From assembly GCA_003645845.1 (NCBI GenBank), contig QNCV01000004.1:1-23189 (forward strand): a stretch of 23,189 nt of DNA, read 5' to 3'. This stretch comes from Fidelibacterota bacterium. GTDB lineage: Bacteria; Fidelibacterota; UBA2242. Position numbers and translations under genes: made by a program. The notes under the pieces are model-generated. The model made no database searches and had not been told where the DNA came from. It was given only the letters and a program-made list of their open reading frames with translations. Below, piece after piece: positions 1 to 9,000 of the stretch. Positions within the stretch are counted from its first letter, which is position 1, and the number at the start of each line of letters is the position of its first letter.

Positions 1-527
1 ATATAAAGGTGAAAAATTACGATTCACCGACCGTTCATTACTATTCCGGACCGGATACATGTGCTACCGTAAATTATTTGGATTTGTTCACTATTCTGGA
101 CTCTCTGGGAATTACCACGAATAACGCGCGGGAATTTCAATGGTGGGTAAATGCAAAAACAGATCAAAGATATCGTCGTTCGGAATCAATTTTCAATTTG
201 GATATTCATGATTTCGCTTTCGTTGAGAATCAAGTCGGGAAGCTTCCCAACAGTTATAAATTCTATCAGAATTATCCCAATCCCTTCAATTCCATAACGA
301 CATTAAGGTTTAAACTTCCGAAGACGGAATCGGTTAACCTGATTATTTATAATGTGCTGGGGCAGGAAATACAGACATTAACGGAAGGAATATACTCAGC
401 CGGGGATTATCGTTTTATATGGAGTGGCCGCAACAAGAGCGGCAGGGTGGTAGAATCAGGGATTTATCTGGTGAAATTTAAGGCCGGCAATTATCACCGA
501 ATCCGAAAACTGGTATACCTGAAATAG
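1..527 (+). CDS. 3' end of a secreted protein with T9SS type A sorting domain (5' truncated)
   Basis: The reading frame is open to the left edge (first full codon at 3), so this is the C-terminal part of a longer protein. A GTG at 9 is in frame but has no ribosome binding site and is most likely internal. About the last 95 of the visible residues form a T9SS type A C-terminal sorting domain: 'YQNYPNPFNS', then a 'YNVLGQEI' strand, 'SGIYLVKF' and a terminal 'RKLVYLK'. In the Bacteroidetes such domains route proteins through the outer membrane and are removed on attachment to the cell surface. The preceding 75 or so visible residues match no domain I recognise, so the function of the exported part is unknown. 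The stop (TAG) is at 525-527. A weak TGAC/GTCA stem followed by TTTT lies just downstream (541-560) and is not a convincing terminator. Confidence 0.85.
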   Translation, partial: IKVKNYDSPTVHYYSGPDTCATVNYLDLFTILDSLGITTNNAREFQWWVNAKTDQRYRRSESIFNLDIHDFAFVENQVGKLPNSYKFYQNYPNPFNSITTLRFKLPKTESVNLIIYNVLGQEIQTLTEGIYSAGDYRFIWSGRNKSGRVVESGIYLVKFKAGNYHRIRKLVYLK

Positions 528-653
528 TCAATTTCCACTTTGACGGAAACCTGTCATTTTGATTCCTTTGAAAATTAACCGGATTCTTTAAATTACAGTG
601 CTTTTTGAGCCGCGGTGGCGGAAATATTGAATGTTTCTTGTGAAAAAATGAAT

Positions 654-739
654 GCCAGAGTGGTGAAATTGGTATACACGCTAGGCTTAGGACCTAGTTC
701 CGATTATTCGGATTGTGGGTTCGAGTCCCACCTCTGGTA
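654..739 (+). tRNA. tRNA-Leu (anticodon UAG)
   Basis: A full class II cloverleaf can be folded by eye. The acceptor stem is GCCAGAG (654-660) with CTCTGGT (732-738), including a G-U first pair. The D arm has GTG/CAC (663-665/677-679). The anticodon stem is CTAGG/CCTAG (681-685/693-697) with loop CTTAGGA, giving anticodon TAG at 688-690. A long variable arm TCCGA/TCGGA (699-703/708-712) marks the Leu/Ser/Tyr class, and the T arm is GTGGG/CCCAC with loop TTCGAGT. The discriminator is A739. CCA is not encoded and would be added after transcription. The 126 bases between the upstream stop and this gene hold no gene and no promoter I would trust. The tRNA probably shares a transcript with tig, whose start is 143 bases downstream. 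Confidence 0.97.
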
Positions 740-799
740 CTAGGTGATTGTGAACTACTGCAAATGCAAATGAATTTGAATGCTGTTTTTTCGCAAAGG

Positions 800-842
800 G
801 CGAGTTCTATCGAAAGAATCTCTTTGAGAGGCTTTCGCTCGC
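800..842 (+). promoter_or_regulatory. Imperfect hairpin in the tRNA-Leu to tig leader
   Basis: Three nested complementary blocks face each other: GCGAG/CTCGC (800-804/838-842), CGAAAG/CTTTCG (811-816/832-837) and TCTC/GAGA (819-822/826-829) around a TTT loop. They total 15 base pairs, with a 6-base bulge (805-810) on the 5' side and a small internal loop. No T-run follows, so it is not an intrinsic terminator. It could be an RNA processing or stability element separating tRNA from mRNA, or a control element in the tig leader. The role is an inference; the complementarity is directly visible. Confidence 0.5.
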
Positions 843-882
843 GGCACATTAACAAACTAATAACAATGATAAAGGAAGTTTA

Positions 883-2163
883 ATGAAAGTCACGGTCAAT
901 GAAGTTAGCAGTGTTGAGCGGAAAATCCGTGTTGATTACGAATGGAAAGAGGTTGAAAAGTATTATCATCAAACGCTGAACAAATTGCGTAAGGGGTTGA
1001 AAGTCGACGGTTTTCGTCCCGGCAAGGTTCCCACGGATATTGCCAAGCGCATTCTTGGACCTCGTCTGAGTTATGAGTTCACTAATGCTGTGATTGAAGG
1101 GACCTACCGGGATGTCATTAAAGAACAGAAAATTGAAAATTTCATTGATTTTGCCATCAGCGGAGTTGATTTTGAAGCCGGAAAAATGTTCTTTTATGAG
1201 ATGACCGTTGAGTTTGATCCGGACATAAAATTGCCGGATTACAAAAAGGGTTTTCCGGTTAAAAAGCCGGTCTATGATCTGGATGATGAGGATGTGGATT
1301 TTTATCTTGAGGATATCCGGGAGCGCCACGCCGAGATTTCAGAAGTGACCGAAGGGGCTGAAAAGGGCGACTATCTGATTTGTGATATGCAGGAAACCGA
1401 TGAAAAGGGCGTGCCTCTGGTAAACCGCAAAGTGACTGACCGGGTAATCAAAATCGGCGAAGGGATATTCGGAGAACCGGGCAGCGAAGGACTGATCGGC
1501 GCCAAAGCCGGCGACGAAATTCGGATTCAGTTAAAATCCAAGAAGGGCGAAAAAATCAATTACCTGGTATCGGTTAAACGGGTGGAGAGTCACCGTCTTC
1601 CCGAACTGACCGATGATTTTGTTAAAAGTAATTTTAAAACTATTGATACTCACAAAGCTCTGAGGGAAGAGGTTAAAAATTCTTTGCAGAAAGAGTGGGA
1701 TGAGCGTAGCGAAAAGGAATTTCTGCGTGGAATTACAGAGTACTTTGTAGAAAAGACGAGTTTTGAGATTCCCAAATCACGGATTAACCACTTTCTGGAC
1801 AATGTTGTTGAAGAAATGAAGGCCAGTAATGACAACAAGGAACTGGATGATCAGCAACTCAGAGAGCAGTACCGTCCTCTTGCTGAGCGTGAAATTCGCT
1901 GGTATCTGATTTCAGAAGCAATCGGTCGGGCTGAGAATATTACGGTTACTCAGGAAGATATTGATCGGAAAATTCAGGAGATGGCCGGAGAATATTCCGA
2001 GAAATATCGGGAGACTGTTTTAAATTATTACCGGAAGGCTGAAAACCGCTCGCATCTAAAAAATGATATTCAGGATGAAAAAATCTTTGAATATCTGAAA
2101 ACATTCGTTAAAGTCAAAAAAGAGACAATCAATACAAAAGATTTCAGACATAGAGGTTTATGA
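883..2163 (+). CDS. tig: Trigger factor, ribosome-associated chaperone and peptidyl-prolyl isomerase
   Basis: Encodes a 426-residue cytoplasmic protein of typical trigger-factor length. The N-terminal ribosome-binding domain carries the signature GFRPGKVP at residues 43-50, the loop that docks to ribosomal protein L23. Residues about 160-240 correspond to the FKBP-like isomerase domain, with 'KGDYLICDMQ' at its start. Residues 241-426 form the helical SurA-like chaperone arms, rich in charged residues. Trigger factor binds nascent chains at the ribosome exit and delays misfolding. The start ATG at 883 is preceded by AAAGGAAG (871-878). The stop overlaps the clpP start (ATGATGA), which implies translational coupling. 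The order tig-clpP is conserved in many bacteria. Here the usual next gene, clpX, is missing and an outer-membrane receptor follows instead. Confidence 0.96.
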   Translation: MKVTVNEVSSVERKIRVDYEWKEVEKYYHQTLNKLRKGLKVDGFRPGKVPTDIAKRILGPRLSYEFTNAVIEGTYRDVIKEQKIENFIDFAISGVDFEAGKMFFYEMTVEFDPDIKLPDYKKGFPVKKPVYDLDDEDVDFYLEDIRERHAEISEVTEGAEKGDYLICDMQETDEKGVPLVNRKVTDRVIKIGEGIFGEPGSEGLIGAKAGDEIRIQLKSKKGEKINYLVSVKRVESHRLPELTDDFVKSNFKTIDTHKALREEVKNSLQKEWDERSEKEFLRGITEYFVEKTSFEIPKSRINHFLDNVVEEMKASNDNKELDDQQLREQYRPLAEREIRWYLISEAIGRAENITVTQEDIDRKIQEMAGEYSEKYRETVLNYYRKAENRSHLKNDIQDEKIFEYLKTFVKVKKETINTKDFRHRGL

Positions 2164-2792
2164 TGACCATCAAGGATCCAAAAAGTCAGCTGTATATTCC
2201 CATGGTAGTTGAACAGACCAGCCGTGGGGAACGGGCTTACGATATTTATTCCCGTTTGCTGAAAGAGCGGATTATTTTTCTGGGTTCTCCGGTGGATGAT
2301 CATATTGCCAATCTGGTGATTGCCCAGTTGCTCTTTTTACAGGCGGAGGATTCCGAAAAGGATATTTCGGTTTATATCAACAGTCCCGGTGGTGCGGTCA
2401 CAGCCGGTCTGGCGATATTGGATACGATTCAGTTTATTAAGCCGGATGTGTCGACTATATGCATCGGGCAAGCTTCCAGTATGGCGGCGATATTGCTGGC
2501 GGCGGGAACCAGGGGGAAGCGCTATGCCCTGCCGAATTCGAGGGTCATGATCCACCAGCCCATCGGCGGTGTGGAGGGTCAGGCCAGTGACATTCAGATT
2601 CACGCCAAAGAAATCGTTAAGATTAAACAGCGCCTGAATATTATTCTTTCAGAATTAACCGGAAAGGCGCTGAAAAAAATCGAGAAGGATACGGATCGCA
2701 ATTTTTTTATGACGGCGGATGAAGCGGTTGCCTACGGAATTGTGGATGACGTGCTGAAGAAACGCTTAAAAAAATTAAGCGCTTCGTCGTAA
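2160..2792 (+). CDS. clpP: ATP-dependent Clp protease proteolytic subunit with Asn at the catalytic Asp position
   Basis: A 210-residue S14-family serine peptidase, the barrel subunit that degrades proteins unfolded by ClpX or ClpA/C ATPases. The N-terminal block 'IPMVVEQTSRGERAYDIYSR' and the handle region are canonical. The nucleophile is Ser107 in GQASSMAA and the general base is His132 in MIHQPIGG. The third triad residue, Asp in E. coli ClpP (TERDRF), aligns with Asn181 in TDRNFF, codon AAT at 2700-2702. An Asn at this position is known for Listeria monocytogenes ClpP1, so the enzyme may be active but differently regulated. The start overlaps the tig stop. ATG codons at 2160 and 2163 are both possible and differ by one Met. 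The gene ends in CGCTTAA/TTAAGCG (2763-2781), a stem with no T-run. No clpX is adjacent. Confidence 0.96.
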   Translation: MMTIKDPKSQLYIPMVVEQTSRGERAYDIYSRLLKERIIFLGSPVDDHIANLVIAQLLFLQAEDSEKDISVYINSPGGAVTAGLAILDTIQFIKPDVSTICIGQASSMAAILLAAGTRGKRYALPNSRVMIHQPIGGVEGQASDIQIHAKEIVKIKQRLNIILSELTGKALKKIEKDTDRNFFMTADEAVAYGIVDDVLKKRLKKLSASS

Positions 2793-2832
2793 AAAAAGCT
2801 TGACAAAGGAAAAGTAAATTCTTTACATTCGT

Positions 2833-2862
2833 TTGTAATGTGGGTTTGTAAGGTTGTATAAA
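2833..2862 (+). promoter_or_regulatory. Candidate sigma70-type promoter for the first receptor cluster
   Basis: TTGTAA (2833-2838) and TATAAA (2857-2862) are 18 bases apart in the 101-base gap after clpP, predicting a start near 2869. The strong ribosome site AAGGAGG (2881-2887) and ATG at 2894 follow. An alternative lies upstream: TTGACA at 2800-2805 with TACATTCG at 2824-2831, which also resembles the Bacteroidetes -7 element (TAnnTTTG). Sequence cannot decide between them. No riboswitch-like structure is visible in the gap. Confidence 0.5.
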
Positions 2863-2893
2863 ATACATCGTTAGTAAGTTAAGGAGGATTAGC

Positions 2894-5800
2894 ATGGCAC
2901 GACGTGTCTTGACCTGTTTCTTAATACTGGCAATTCCTTTTTTCGTCTTTGCAGCTAATACGGGAAAAATTGCCGGTATTTGTACGGACAAAGAGAGCGG
3001 AAAGCCCCTGATGGGTGTAAATATCGTTGTCAAAGGCACCATGTACGGGGCCGCATCAGGTTCTGATGGACGATTTTTTATTTTCAATGTTCCTCCGGGA
3101 ATATATGATGTGGAAGCCAGTTACATTGGTTATGCGAAAATGATAATTGAAGGGGTTCGGATTACAACCGATATGACGACGGATGTCAATTTTCCGTTAT
3201 CATCGGAGACTATTCAGGGAGAAGAAGTTGTTGTCGTTGCTGAACGCCCTTTGATCGAAGCTAAATCTACCAATGAGCGTCGTGTTATCCGCTCAGAGGA
3301 CCTCGAGAATCTGCCGGTTAAGGATGTTCAGGATATCGCCGCACTGCAAACCGGTGCGGTGAAAGTCGGGAATCAGCTCCATATTCGTGGTGGCCGTGTG
3401 GAAGAGGTTGCTTATTATGTTGACGGTGTTTATCAGGTGAATGATTACAGCCGTCAGGCTCGCGCCCAGGCCGGGGAAGTCTCCTCTTCGGCAATCGAGG
3501 AAATGAATTATCAGGCGGGTGGTTTTGATGCGGAGTATGGCAATGCCACATCTGGATTAATTAACCTGAGTACAAAGATCGGTGGTGACCGCTGGGCTTT
3601 TGGCGGAGAAGCCGTAACCGATGAATTCCTTTCCGAATCCGAGGCTTTCCTAAATACCTATTCTTACGGTTATAATCTGTATAATTTTTCAGCCGGTGGT
3701 CCGATTACGGATAAAATCCGGGTATATGGAAGTCTCGAGCATAAATTTGAACGTGATCGCCGGACATCTTCAGCGCCTCATCCCGAAGGAACATATATTG
3801 GCGACCTCGATGGTGATGGTATTAAAGATTATGATGAATATGAAGTTAAATCAGTATATGGACCGTTGCCGTATAATCAATCATCAACCTGGAGTGGGGT
3901 CGGTAATGTTTTCTTAAATCTGCATCCCTTTCGCGTGAAGATTGGCGGTAATTTTACCAAAGAGAAATATCGCGAATATAATCATGATTTTGCCGCTTTC
4001 AATCCGGAAAACAATCCGCTTTGGAAAGCATCTACCTATGCGGCATATTCGCGGCTGACCTGGACAATCAGTAATAAGTCTCTGATAAATGCTCAGATCA
4101 GTTACTTTATGGATAAATATGCTACTGGTCATCCGAAATATTGGGATGACTTTTTGAAGTACGGGACAAAAGAATGTCCGGCATATCAGTATGCCGAGAT
4201 TTATCAGGGCGCCGATCCGATTTATGACCCGGCGAACATGACGGCAGCTCAACTGGAGGCCTATAACAAGGCTTTGGCGGATACCAGTAAATACGATTGG
4301 TATGAAAAGGATGGCTATGTTTGGCTGATTACCCAACCTTATCTGTACGGGAACGGATATAACGGTCCCAGAACCAGTGATGCCTATGCGGGTTTTTATC
4401 CCAATGGTACGATTTCGATCCATAACGATTATCTGAAAAACGAAACCTCCTATCTTGGCGGGAATGTTGATTTTAAGACCCAGCAGGGGAATCATGAAAT
4501 CAGGATCGGAGGAGAGTATCGGGGGTATACGGTCAGATATTATCGGCTGGGAGCTCCTGAGCGCTTAGCGTCGACCTACATATCGAACAATCCGCCATTA
4601 ACCGAAACGGATTTCAGTGCCCTGAGCGCCAACAGTACATTGCGTCTCGGAAGTGATACCTACGAAGACTACATTGATAATTACTGGAAACTGGCTTTCA
4701 AAAATGCCTATGGTGAAAACATGGGCTACACCTATGACGGCTCTGAGTATATTAATGATAAACTGGAAGACAATCCCGACGGACCTCGTCGCCCGAAAAT
4801 CGGTGGTATATACATTCAGGATAAACTGGAGTTAAAAGATCTGATTCTCAATCTCGGTCTTCGTTATGACTATATCTCTCCCGGTAATATGAAATTCCGT
4901 GACAACACCCAGATTGTTCTGGACAGCCTTGGACAAATATCCGATATGGTTTATAAAAATGAGGATGGCGTGTATGACTCTTATGCGCCGACACCTTTTG
5001 ACAATGAAGGTCGAAAACAGTTGGTCAGGGCGCCGGATTATAATATTGTCAGTCCGCGACTGGGACTTGCCTTTCCGGTCACTGACAGAACGGTGTTTCA
5101 TGCTCAGTATGGTAGATATGTGCAGCAGGTTCAGTTGAATCGTCTGTTTATCAGTTATTTGCGGTTTGCGTCGAACCTCCAGCAGGGTAATTATACAATT
5201 TCCGGCAACCCGGCGCTTGAACCGGTTAAAACCACCTCCTATGAGCTTGGTTTTAAACAGCAGTTGGGTATGAATTCCAGTATTGATGTGACCATGTATT
5301 ATAAACAGTTGACCGGATATGTCCAGATTCGTAATGTGACCGGTGCACGCCCGGTTGTTTATGCGACATATGTAAACGGTGATTATGGAACGATTAAAGG
5401 ATTGTCTTTTTCCTTTAATTTAAGAAGAACCCGTTACATTCAGGCTATGGTCAACTATACATTGCAGTATGCGAACGGTACCGGTTCAACGGCTACCGGT
5501 CAGTATAAGATATCCTGGCAAAGCGGTAACTATCCGACATTTACCAGTCCTCTGGATTTTGACCAGCGTCATACCGGTTCGATTATTCTGGATTTCAGAA
5601 CCACCGAGAAAGATCGGTTGAAACGGATTGGTGCAAATGCAGTATTTTCCTTTGGCAGTGGCCGTCGCTATACGCCTACGGAAATTAACAGTGCTGTTTT
5701 TCCGAAGACTGCTGATTCACCGATTGCGGCGTTGAATTCAGGGGTTATGCCCTTTATTTATCAACTGGATTTAAAGTTTGATAAAACTGCGAAATTTGGT

Positions 5801-6037
5801 AATGTTGATGTGAATTTCTATTTATGGATTCAGAATGCGCTGAACACCAAGAATGTCAGAGATGTTTATGACGGAACCGGATTGCCCGATGAAGACGGCT
5901 GGTTCTCAACTCCCGATGGTCAGCAGTGGGCTAACACCTCAACCAACCGGGTTGATCTGTATAAGATGTTTTTAAAGACTCCGTTCAACTATGAGACACC
6001 GCGTATAATTCGTTTGGGTGTCAAGTTTGATATTTGA
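2894..6037 (+). CDS. TonB-dependent outer-membrane receptor with N-terminal carboxypeptidase-regulatory-like domain
   Basis: A 1047-residue protein with a Sec signal peptide (about 1-20, 'VLTCFLILAIPFFVFA'). Residues about 25-103 form a carboxypeptidase-regulatory-like beta-sandwich ('GKIAGICTDKESGKPLMGVNI'), the N-terminal extension typical of SusC/RagA-type and related receptors. A TonB-box-like stretch EEVVVVAERP (110-119) precedes the plug (about 120-230), which has 'LHIRGGRVEEVAYYVDGV'. The rest is aromatic-rich beta-barrel ending in 'RLGVKFDI'. The likely role is energised uptake of a large or scarce substrate; the substrate is unknown. A calcium-loop-like DLDGDGIKDYDEYE sits at residues 304-317, probably in an early barrel loop. 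The ribosome site AAGGAGG fixes the start. It is followed after 22 bases by a secreted partner gene and then a PorV-family gene, implying one operon. It is longer than siderophore receptors and nearer SusC size, but no susD follows. Confidence 0.88.
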   Translation: MARRVLTCFLILAIPFFVFAANTGKIAGICTDKESGKPLMGVNIVVKGTMYGAASGSDGRFFIFNVPPGIYDVEASYIGYAKMIIEGVRITTDMTTDVNFPLSSETIQGEEVVVVAERPLIEAKSTNERRVIRSEDLENLPVKDVQDIAALQTGAVKVGNQLHIRGGRVEEVAYYVDGVYQVNDYSRQARAQAGEVSSSAIEEMNYQAGGFDAEYGNATSGLINLSTKIGGDRWAFGGEAVTDEFLSESEAFLNTYSYGYNLYNFSAGGPITDKIRVYGSLEHKFERDRRTSSAPHPEGTYIGDLDGDGIKDYDEYEVKSVYGPLPYNQSSTWSGVGNVFLNLHPFRVKIGGNFTKEKYREYNHDFAAFNPENNPLWKASTYAAYSRLTWTISNKSLINAQISYFMDKYATGHPKYWDDFLKYGTKECPAYQYAEIYQGADPIYDPANMTAAQLEAYNKALADTSKYDWYEKDGYVWLITQPYLYGNGYNGPRTSDAYAGFYPNGTISIHNDYLKNETSYLGGNVDFKTQQGNHEIRIGGEYRGYTVRYYRLGAPERLASTYISNNPPLTETDFSALSANSTLRLGSDTYEDYIDNYWKLAFKNAYGENMGYTYDGSEYINDKLEDNPDGPRRPKIGGIYIQDKLELKDLILNLGLRYDYISPGNMKFRDNTQIVLDSLGQISDMVYKNEDGVYDSYAPTPFDNEGRKQLVRAPDYNIVSPRLGLAFPVTDRTVFHAQYGRYVQQVQLNRLFISYLRFASNLQQGNYTISGNPALEPVKTTSYELGFKQQLGMNSSIDVTMYYKQLTGYVQIRNVTGARPVVYATYVNGDYGTIKGLSFSFNLRRTRYIQAMVNYTLQYANGTGSTATGQYKISWQSGNYPTFTSPLDFDQRHTGSIILDFRTTEKDRLKRIGANAVFSFGSGRRYTPTEINSAVFPKTADSPIAALNSGVMPFIYQLDLKFDKTAKFGNVDVNFYLWIQNALNTKNVRDVYDGTGLPDEDGWFSTPDGQQWANTSTNRVDLYKMFLKTPFNYETPRIIRLGVKFDI

Positions 6038-6059
6038 GGTAAAAGGAAAAGGTGAAATT

Positions 6060-9000
6060 ATGAAAGGAACTAACCCTGTTATGAAATCTATCTTAACCTG
6101 TTTCCTGATCGTGGGACTAACTTTTCCAATCTTTGGAGCTAGCCCTGATACGAGAGAAAAACTCGCCAAGCCCAATACCCTGGAATATATTCAGTTCGAT
6201 GCGAATCAAATCCGGGCCTGGGTCGGTAATAATGGTGAGATTGTGAGTTATAATATGACCGGTGATGCCGGTCTGGAGTGGCCGAAAGGAAGCGCCCGTA
6301 CAGCCGTATTTCAGAGCGGTCTCTGGGTTGCTGGAAAAATAGATGGCGCTGTAGTGACCGCAGCTTGTGAATATTCATCGGAATTCAAGCCTGGGAAAAT
6401 TATTATGGAACCCGGCTCGGATTCCTATCCTGATAACCCGTCGGATGCGCGATATCAGGTCTGGTCAATAAATGTAGGTGATTCACCGGACCCCACCGAT
6501 CCGAATTACAACCGGGAATATGCCGGCTGGCCGATTGCCGATGGCGCCCCGGGTCATGACGGTGAATATTTTACTGATGCCAACGGAAACGGTGTCTGGG
6601 ATTCCGACGAAACATTTGAAGACTATAATGGTGATGGTGTCTACAATGCGCCTGATGGAGACATTACTGAAGGTGAAGATCCACCTCTTTTCATTGGTGA
6701 TCAGGTGCACTGGAGTGTGTATAATGATCTTGATCCTTCCATGCATTCAAATGTATTCAGCACAAAGCCGATGGGAATCGAAATTCAGACGACTCTCTTT
6801 GGTTTCGACCGGGCGGACCCACTGGGAAATGTAATGTTTCTCAAATGGCTGGTGATCAATAAAGGGGGCAACCGGATCGATTCCACCTATATTTCCATGT
6901 GGTCGGATCCCGATGTGGGAGATGCCAATGATGACTATGTGGGATGTGACACGGCCCTGAGTGTCGGGTATTGCTACAACGGAGATGCGGTTGACAGCGA
7001 TTACGGAACATCTCCCCCCTGCGTAGGCTACGACTTTTTCCAGGGACCGATTGTGCCTTCTCCCGGAGATACGGCGCTGGTATCGGGAGTGCAAATACCC
7101 GATTATAAAAATTTGCCCATGACCTCTTTTGTCAAATATACAAACAGCAGTACGACGTATCCCGATCCGGAAAACGGTCTTGAGGCGTTTAATTATATGA
7201 AAGGATTTACATCTGACGGAACCCCGTGGGTAATGCCGAACGGTGAAACAACCAAGTTCCTCTATCCTGGCGATCCTGTAACCCGGAGCGGTTATACGGA
7301 ATACGATGATGATACTCCTGCTGATCGTCGTTTTCTGATGAACTCCGGGCCCTTTACCATGGAGCCCTGGACCGATACAAACGGCGACGGGATGCCTCAG
7401 GTGGGTGAACCGGGCGTTCAGGAAGTTGTCGGTGCGATTGTAATTGCAGCCGGAACAAACAACTTGAATGCCATTACGGCAATGAAATTCTTTGACAACT
7501 ATGCTCAGGGCGCCTATGACGCTCAGTTTAATCTGCCCAGCCCGCCTAAACCCAATGTAACTGCTTATGAACTGGACGGACAAATTATACTGGATTGGGA
7601 AGAAGGCGCCGAAGCCATTGAAAATTATTCCGTACTGGGTTATAATTTTGAAGGATACAATATCTACCAGGGTGAATCGCCCAACGGTGATTGGAAATTA
7701 ATTGCTACGTATGATAAGGTTAACGAGACAACGATCATCATGGATTACGGTTTGGATTTAGAGACTGGTTTGATTCTCGAAGGTCCGGTTCAATTTGGAA
7801 ACAATGCCGGCATTCAACGTCGGATTGATATTCGCAAAGACAGAATCAGGGGGAATATCGATTTGATAAATGGCCGGAAATATTACTATGCTGTAACCAG
7901 TTATGCCTATAACGGTGATCGGGCGCCGAAGGCGGTTGAATGTTCAAAAGTGCCTATTACGGTTCGTCCCCATGAACCGGGTGCCGGAAGAGTCCTGCAT
8001 ACGGAAACCGGTGACAAACTCACTGCCACCCAGGCAGATGGCGCCGGACAGGCTACGGTGTATACGACAGTCGTGAACCCCCTTCAATGTACCGGTGATA
8101 CTTATGCAGTGCGTTTCGCTTACGATTCTGCAGCGACGCAGGGTTACTGGTATATGGGTGCGGTGGATGCCAATGGCGCTATCAGTGATACACTGGCCAG
8201 TTCAACGGAGCTGGATTCCTTTACCACCGATGTAATTGATGGTTTTAAATTGACCGTAAAAGATGTATCTTTCGACCCGCCGGTGGTATATTACAAGTAT
8301 CTCCAGACGTCCAATGTGGAAGGTACAAGAGTCCTTTCCGAGACGTTCCCGGCAATTTATATGGACGATAATGGTGACTGGAGGCTTGATAATGCCTATG
8401 GTGGTATAGATTCGATAATATACTACTATGATAATCGGGTTGTAAAAGTTGACACCCTTTATGGACCTGATTATTACTGGGATGATATCAGCCGGGAAGA
8501 GGTCGGTGGGTATGCCTATTATACATTGTATAAGACGGTTCAACACGACCTGATCATTGCAGGTAGTGCGTATGATATGTCGAAAAAAACGGCCCTGGCC
8601 AGGGATGTTGGCATGGGTGGTGGAATCACCGATCCGGTGATGTTACGTTCCGATTTGGGTTTTTATTTTACAAATGGTGGTTCCCAGGCAATCCGCTGGG
8701 CTCAGGCGGGATTTACACCTGTTCTGGATACGATTCCCTTCGAAGTCTGGGATATCGAAAGAAATCAGCAGATTACCATCGGGTATTGGGATATGAACGG
8801 CTCCGGCAAATTGTTCGATGACTCAACCAAAACATTTGAAGGCGACTGGATGATTTTTCTCTTTTCCGATTATGACGGAGGAAACGGGAACTATATCGAC
8901 GGTGATCCAACGAAAGAACTGCAGCCGTTATTGAATAACCCGAACAGCGGATGGCTGGTATACTTTTCTCCCTCCTCTAAATATTCCGTGGGGGATTCCC

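Noticed and set aside
541..560. TGAC/GTCA stem plus TTTT after the left-edge gene as a terminator
   Set aside because: Only four base pairs and a short T-run; too weak to call.
605..633. TTGAGC with TATTGA or TTGAAT as a promoter for the tRNA
   Set aside because: Spacing (14-16 bases) and the -10 match are poor; other equally weak combinations exist in the same stretch.
2763..2781. Hairpin CGCTTAA/TTAAGCG at the end of clpP as an intrinsic terminator
   Set aside because: It is inside the coding sequence, AT-rich, and followed by CTTCGTCG rather than a T-run; termination there is not supported.
6747..7583. Long open frame (278 codons) on the minus strand
   Set aside because: It lies entirely inside the secreted-partner gene, has no ribosome site and a composition unlike any protein family; it is an antisense shadow of that gene.
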